From: Leucobacter musarum subsp. musarum
Lineage (GTDB): Bacteria; Actinomycetota; Actinomycetes; Actinomycetales; Microbacteriaceae
DNA length: 64,000 nt
NCBI RefSeq assembly: GCF_001273845.1
Contig: NZ_JHBW01000066.1
Coordinates: forward strand, 62,001 to 126,000
Reading direction: 5' to 3'
Each line of letters opens with the position of its first letter. Within the stretch, counting starts at the first letter, position 1. The translations under genes were made by a program, and so were the position numbers. This document shows, piece after piece, positions 61,740 through 64,000 of this stretch. Below the pieces are notes generated by a model. The model ran no database searches. It saw nothing but the letters and a program-made list of their open reading frames with translations, and was not told the origin of the DNA.

Positions 61740-62858
61740 ATGAAGACAGGAATCATTCGGAAGTTCACGACCGGCGTCGCGCTGCTCGGAGCGGGAGCGC
61801 TGCTCGTCGGCTGTTCCGCCGGCGGCCCGGCCGACGATATCGACCTCGGTGACGGCCCGGCGGAGGCCGGCGTGGTCAAGGAGGGCGCGCTCGATGGCCT
61901 CAACCTCACGTTTGTGTCGTGGGGCGGCGTGTTCCAGGAAGGCCAGATGGAAGCCGCGGGCACGCCGTTCGCGAAGGCTTCGGGCGCGAACGTCCTTGAG
62001 GACGGCCCGACGGAGTACGCGAAGGTCAAAGCGCAGGTCGACAACAACGCCGTGACCTGGGACGTCGTCGACACCGACATCATCTGGGCGCAGAAGCAGT
62101 GCGGCGAAGACGGCCTGCTGCAAGACATCGACACGAGCATCGTCGACGTGTCGAAGGTGCCGGAGGGTCTGGTGGGCGACTGCTACGTGCCGGCGATGCA
62201 GTACGGCTACGTCATCTTGTACAACGCAGACAAATACCCAACGGCTCCGACCGGCTGGGCAGACTTCTACGACACCGAGAAGTTCCCGGGCAAGCGGGCG
62301 ATCGCGGGGTTCGAAGACATCGGGCCCGGTGTCTACGAGGGCGCGCTGCTGGCCGACGGGGTCGCTCCCGATGACCTGTACCCGCTCGACATGGATCGCG
62401 CCTACCAGGGGCTCGATAAGATCCGTGACAGCCTGATCTACTGGAAGACGGGCGCCGAGTCGCAGCAGATGATCGAGTCGGGTGAGGCCGACATGGCGCT
62501 CGTCTGGTCGGGTCGCGGCTACGCCGCTGTGGCGAACGGCGCGAACTACAAGCCGATCTGGAACCAGGCGCTGCAGATCACCGAGGCGCTGGGTGTGCCG
62601 AAGGGTGCCGCGAACCCGCAGGCATCGATGGCGTTCCTGAACTACTACCTCGGCAAGGAGCAGCAGGAGAAGCTCACTGAGCTGACCTCGTACTCGCCCG
62701 TCAATACCGATGCGCAGCCGAACCTCGACGCGCTCGGCAAAGAGTTCCTGACGACCGAGCCCGCGATCGCCGAGCAGATGGTCGCAACCGACGCGAAGTG
62801 GTGGGCTGAGAACTACGACTCCGAGCTCGAGCGCTGGATGACCTGGCTGCAGGGATGA
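61740..62858 (+). CDS. PotD-like solute-binding lipoprotein
   Basis: 372 residues. Lipoprotein signal ending in LLVGC. LNLTFVSWGGVFQEGQMEAAGTPFAKASG and WDVVDTDIIWAQKQCGEDGLLQDID are typical of the spermidine/putrescine-binding class, followed by YGYVILYNADKYP. Many Trp/Asp residues line the expected site (for example in WWAENYDSELERWMTWL). It is the first gene of the second polyamine-type importer and is encoded right after the XRE-cupin gene. No ATPase for this importer is visible inside the window. Confidence 0.88.
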   Translation: MKTGIIRKFTTGVALLGAGALLVGCSAGGPADDIDLGDGPAEAGVVKEGALDGLNLTFVSWGGVFQEGQMEAAGTPFAKASGANVLEDGPTEYAKVKAQVDNNAVTWDVVDTDIIWAQKQCGEDGLLQDIDTSIVDVSKVPEGLVGDCYVPAMQYGYVILYNADKYPTAPTGWADFYDTEKFPGKRAIAGFEDIGPGVYEGALLADGVAPDDLYPLDMDRAYQGLDKIRDSLIYWKTGAESQQMIESGEADMALVWSGRGYAAVANGANYKPIWNQALQITEALGVPKGAANPQASMAFLNYYLGKEQQEKLTELTSYSPVNTDAQPNLDALGKEFLTTEPAIAEQMVATDAKWWAENYDSELERWMTWLQG

Positions 62859-62869
62859 GCTGGTAACCC

Positions 62870-63751
62870 GTGACCACCACGAACCTCCCCGTGGTGCGCG
62901 CCGCGAACACTTCGCGGCGCGCACCCTACCGGGCGCTGCTTCTGCTGCTGCCCGCGTACGCGCTCCTCGTCGGAGTCTTCGCGTATCCCGTGTTCGAGAG
63001 CATGTGGCGCAGCGTGAGCGAACCCGAACTCGGTTTCGGTAACTACACCTGGGCGCTCCAGAATCCGCAGAACCTCGAGATCCTCGGCCGCACGTTCGGC
63101 AACGCGTTCCTCGCGACCCTGATCTGCCTGCTGCTCGCCTACCCCTACGCGTTCCTGATGACGGTCGTCGGCCCGAAGGCGCGCATGGTGCTGGTGGTCA
63201 TCTCTCTGATCCCGTTCTGGACGTCGCTGATGATTCGCACGTTCGCCTGGATCGTGCTGCTGCAGGATTCGGGCGTCGTGAACTCGTTCTTCGAGATGCT
63301 CGGCCTCGGGCCCTTCCAATTGATCCGCAGCAATACGGGCGTGCTCATCGGGCTCAGCCAGGTGCTCATGCCGTTCATGGTGCTGCCGCTCTACGCGGTG
63401 ATGAACGGCATCGACGGGCGCCTCGTGACCGCGGCTCGCTCGCTCGGTGCCAAGCCCTCGGTCGCGTTCTTCCGCATCTTCGTGCCGCTGTCGATCCCGG
63501 GCATCGCCGCGGGCTCGCTCATGGTCTTCATCCAGTCGCTCGGGTTCTACGTGACCCCGGCGCTGCTCGGCTCACCGTCTGACAGCATGCTCGCGCAGGC
63601 GATCTACGCGCAGGTGAGCAGCCTGCTGCAGTGGGGTCGAGGCGGGGCGCTCGGCGTGATCCTGCTCATGGCGACGTTCCTGCTGCTCGGGCTCGTGGGA
63701 TTGATATTGAGATCGGCGCGGCGCCGCGGTCTCGCGGTGGAGGCGTTCTGA
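62870..63751 (+). CDS. PotB-like ABC transporter permease
   Basis: 293 residues. About six helices; FRALLLLLPAYALLVGVFAYPVFESMWRS-type N-terminus and the loop GRLVTAARSLGAKPSVAFFRIFVPLSIPGIAAGSL. Starts 12 bases after the binding-protein gene and overlaps the next permease (ATGA). It forms half of the membrane core of the importer. Confidence 0.88.
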   Translation: MTTTNLPVVRAANTSRRAPYRALLLLLPAYALLVGVFAYPVFESMWRSVSEPELGFGNYTWALQNPQNLEILGRTFGNAFLATLICLLLAYPYAFLMTVVGPKARMVLVVISLIPFWTSLMIRTFAWIVLLQDSGVVNSFFEMLGLGPFQLIRSNTGVLIGLSQVLMPFMVLPLYAVMNGIDGRLVTAARSLGAKPSVAFFRIFVPLSIPGIAAGSLMVFIQSLGFYVTPALLGSPSDSMLAQAIYAQVSSLLQWGRGGALGVILLMATFLLLGLVGLILRSARRRGLAVEAF

Positions 63752-64000
63752 TGATCAAACTGCACCCCGCGACGCGGGTCATCCTGTGGATCTTCAGCGC
63801 GCTCATCGCGCTCTGGCTCATTGCCCCGACGCTCGTGGTGATCCCGCTGAGCTTCACCGGTAAGGCGTCGTTCGTCTTCCCGCCCGACTCCTGGTCGCTG
63901 CAGTGGTACGAGTCGTTCTTCTCGAATCGTGCTTGGACCTCCGCGCTGTCGAACTCGCTGCTCGTCGGGTTGCTCGTCGCACTCCTCGCAACGGTGCTCG
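63751..64000 (+). CDS. PotC-like ABC transporter permease, N-terminal part (cut by window end)
   Basis: Only 83 residues are visible, with the ATG at 63751 overlapping the upstream stop. A first helix (VILWIFSALIALWLIAPTLVVIPLSF) is followed by FPPDSWSLQWYESFF, the usual extracytoplasmic loop of PotC/PotI-type permeases, and the start of helix 2. The gene continues beyond the window, where an ATPase gene would be expected. Confidence 0.85.
   Translation, partial: MIKLHPATRVILWIFSALIALWLIAPTLVVIPLSFTGKASFVFPPDSWSLQWYESFFSNRAWTSALSNSLLVGLLVALLATVL

Overview
The window is 64 kb of GC-rich actinobacterial chromosome. The codon bias, the archaeal-type aspartate--tRNA(Asn) ligase, the sdhCDAB order, the YihY/BrkB protein after sdhB and the SipW-dependent exported proteins point to a Microbacteriaceae member, Leucobacter-like by my reading. 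The genus is inference. No rRNA, tRNA, CRISPR array, insertion sequence or prophage was recognised. The window reads as stable chromosome carrying many small catabolic and transport loci, each with its own regulator.

Layout. 0-4 kb: the end of an MDR oxidoreductase, then a SipW signal peptidase with three putative substrates. 4-12 kb: aspS, two flavin-dependent LLM monooxygenases, and a cytochrome c maturation operon (histidine phosphatase, TlpA-like, CcdA, ResB). 12-20 kb: an IclR regulator divergent from an OpuC-type ABC importer that is co-transcribed with an enolase-superfamily enzyme, an aldehyde dehydrogenase and an iron-type alcohol dehydrogenase. 20-26 kb: a polyamine-type ABC importer divergent from a FadR-type regulator and a Cache-domain protein. 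26-29 kb: a five-gene WXG100/type VII-associated cluster without secretion machinery. 29-39 kb: manC, a RidA-ALDH fusion, an NMT1-type ABC importer, an M24-like protein, a LysR regulator and KdgD. 39-44 kb: sdhCDAB, a YihY/BrkB membrane protein and an acetyltransferase. 44-52 kb: an ECF sigma factor fused to its own zinc-finger anti-sigma module, then deoA, nnrD, a phosphohexomutase and a 39-residue Cys-rich protein. 52-58 kb: a six-gene operon for a probable four-carbon acid sugar. 58-64 kb: amine oxidase, MHS transporter, XRE-cupin regulator and a second polyamine-type ABC importer cut by the window end.

How the parts fit. KdgD makes 2-oxoglutarate semialdehyde, and the RidA-ALDH fusion is the kind of enzyme that would oxidise it. 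An almost identical 13-nt element lies upstream of both kdgD and the transporter operon that is divergent from the fusion gene, so the 30-39 kb region may be one regulon. At the right end, the amine oxidase and the XRE-cupin regulator share an identical promoter/operator module (TTGCRG, 17 nt, TACAGT inside one palindrome, then CTGAAC-N5-GTTCAG). This strongly suggests one repressor controls both.

Regulatory style. Five genes (aspS, the histidine phosphatase, iclR, the BrkB gene and deoA) show a TANNNT -10 element exactly 6 nt before the start codon, which implies leaderless mRNAs. Long perfect GC-rich stems without U-tracts mark most operon ends and several gaps inside operons. The observations most worth a second look are the RidA-ALDH fusion, the sigma/anti-sigma fusion with a 250-residue Ala/Ser/Asn/Asp-rich segment, the duplicated operator module, the SipW with a sorting-signal-like tail, and the orphan type VII cluster.
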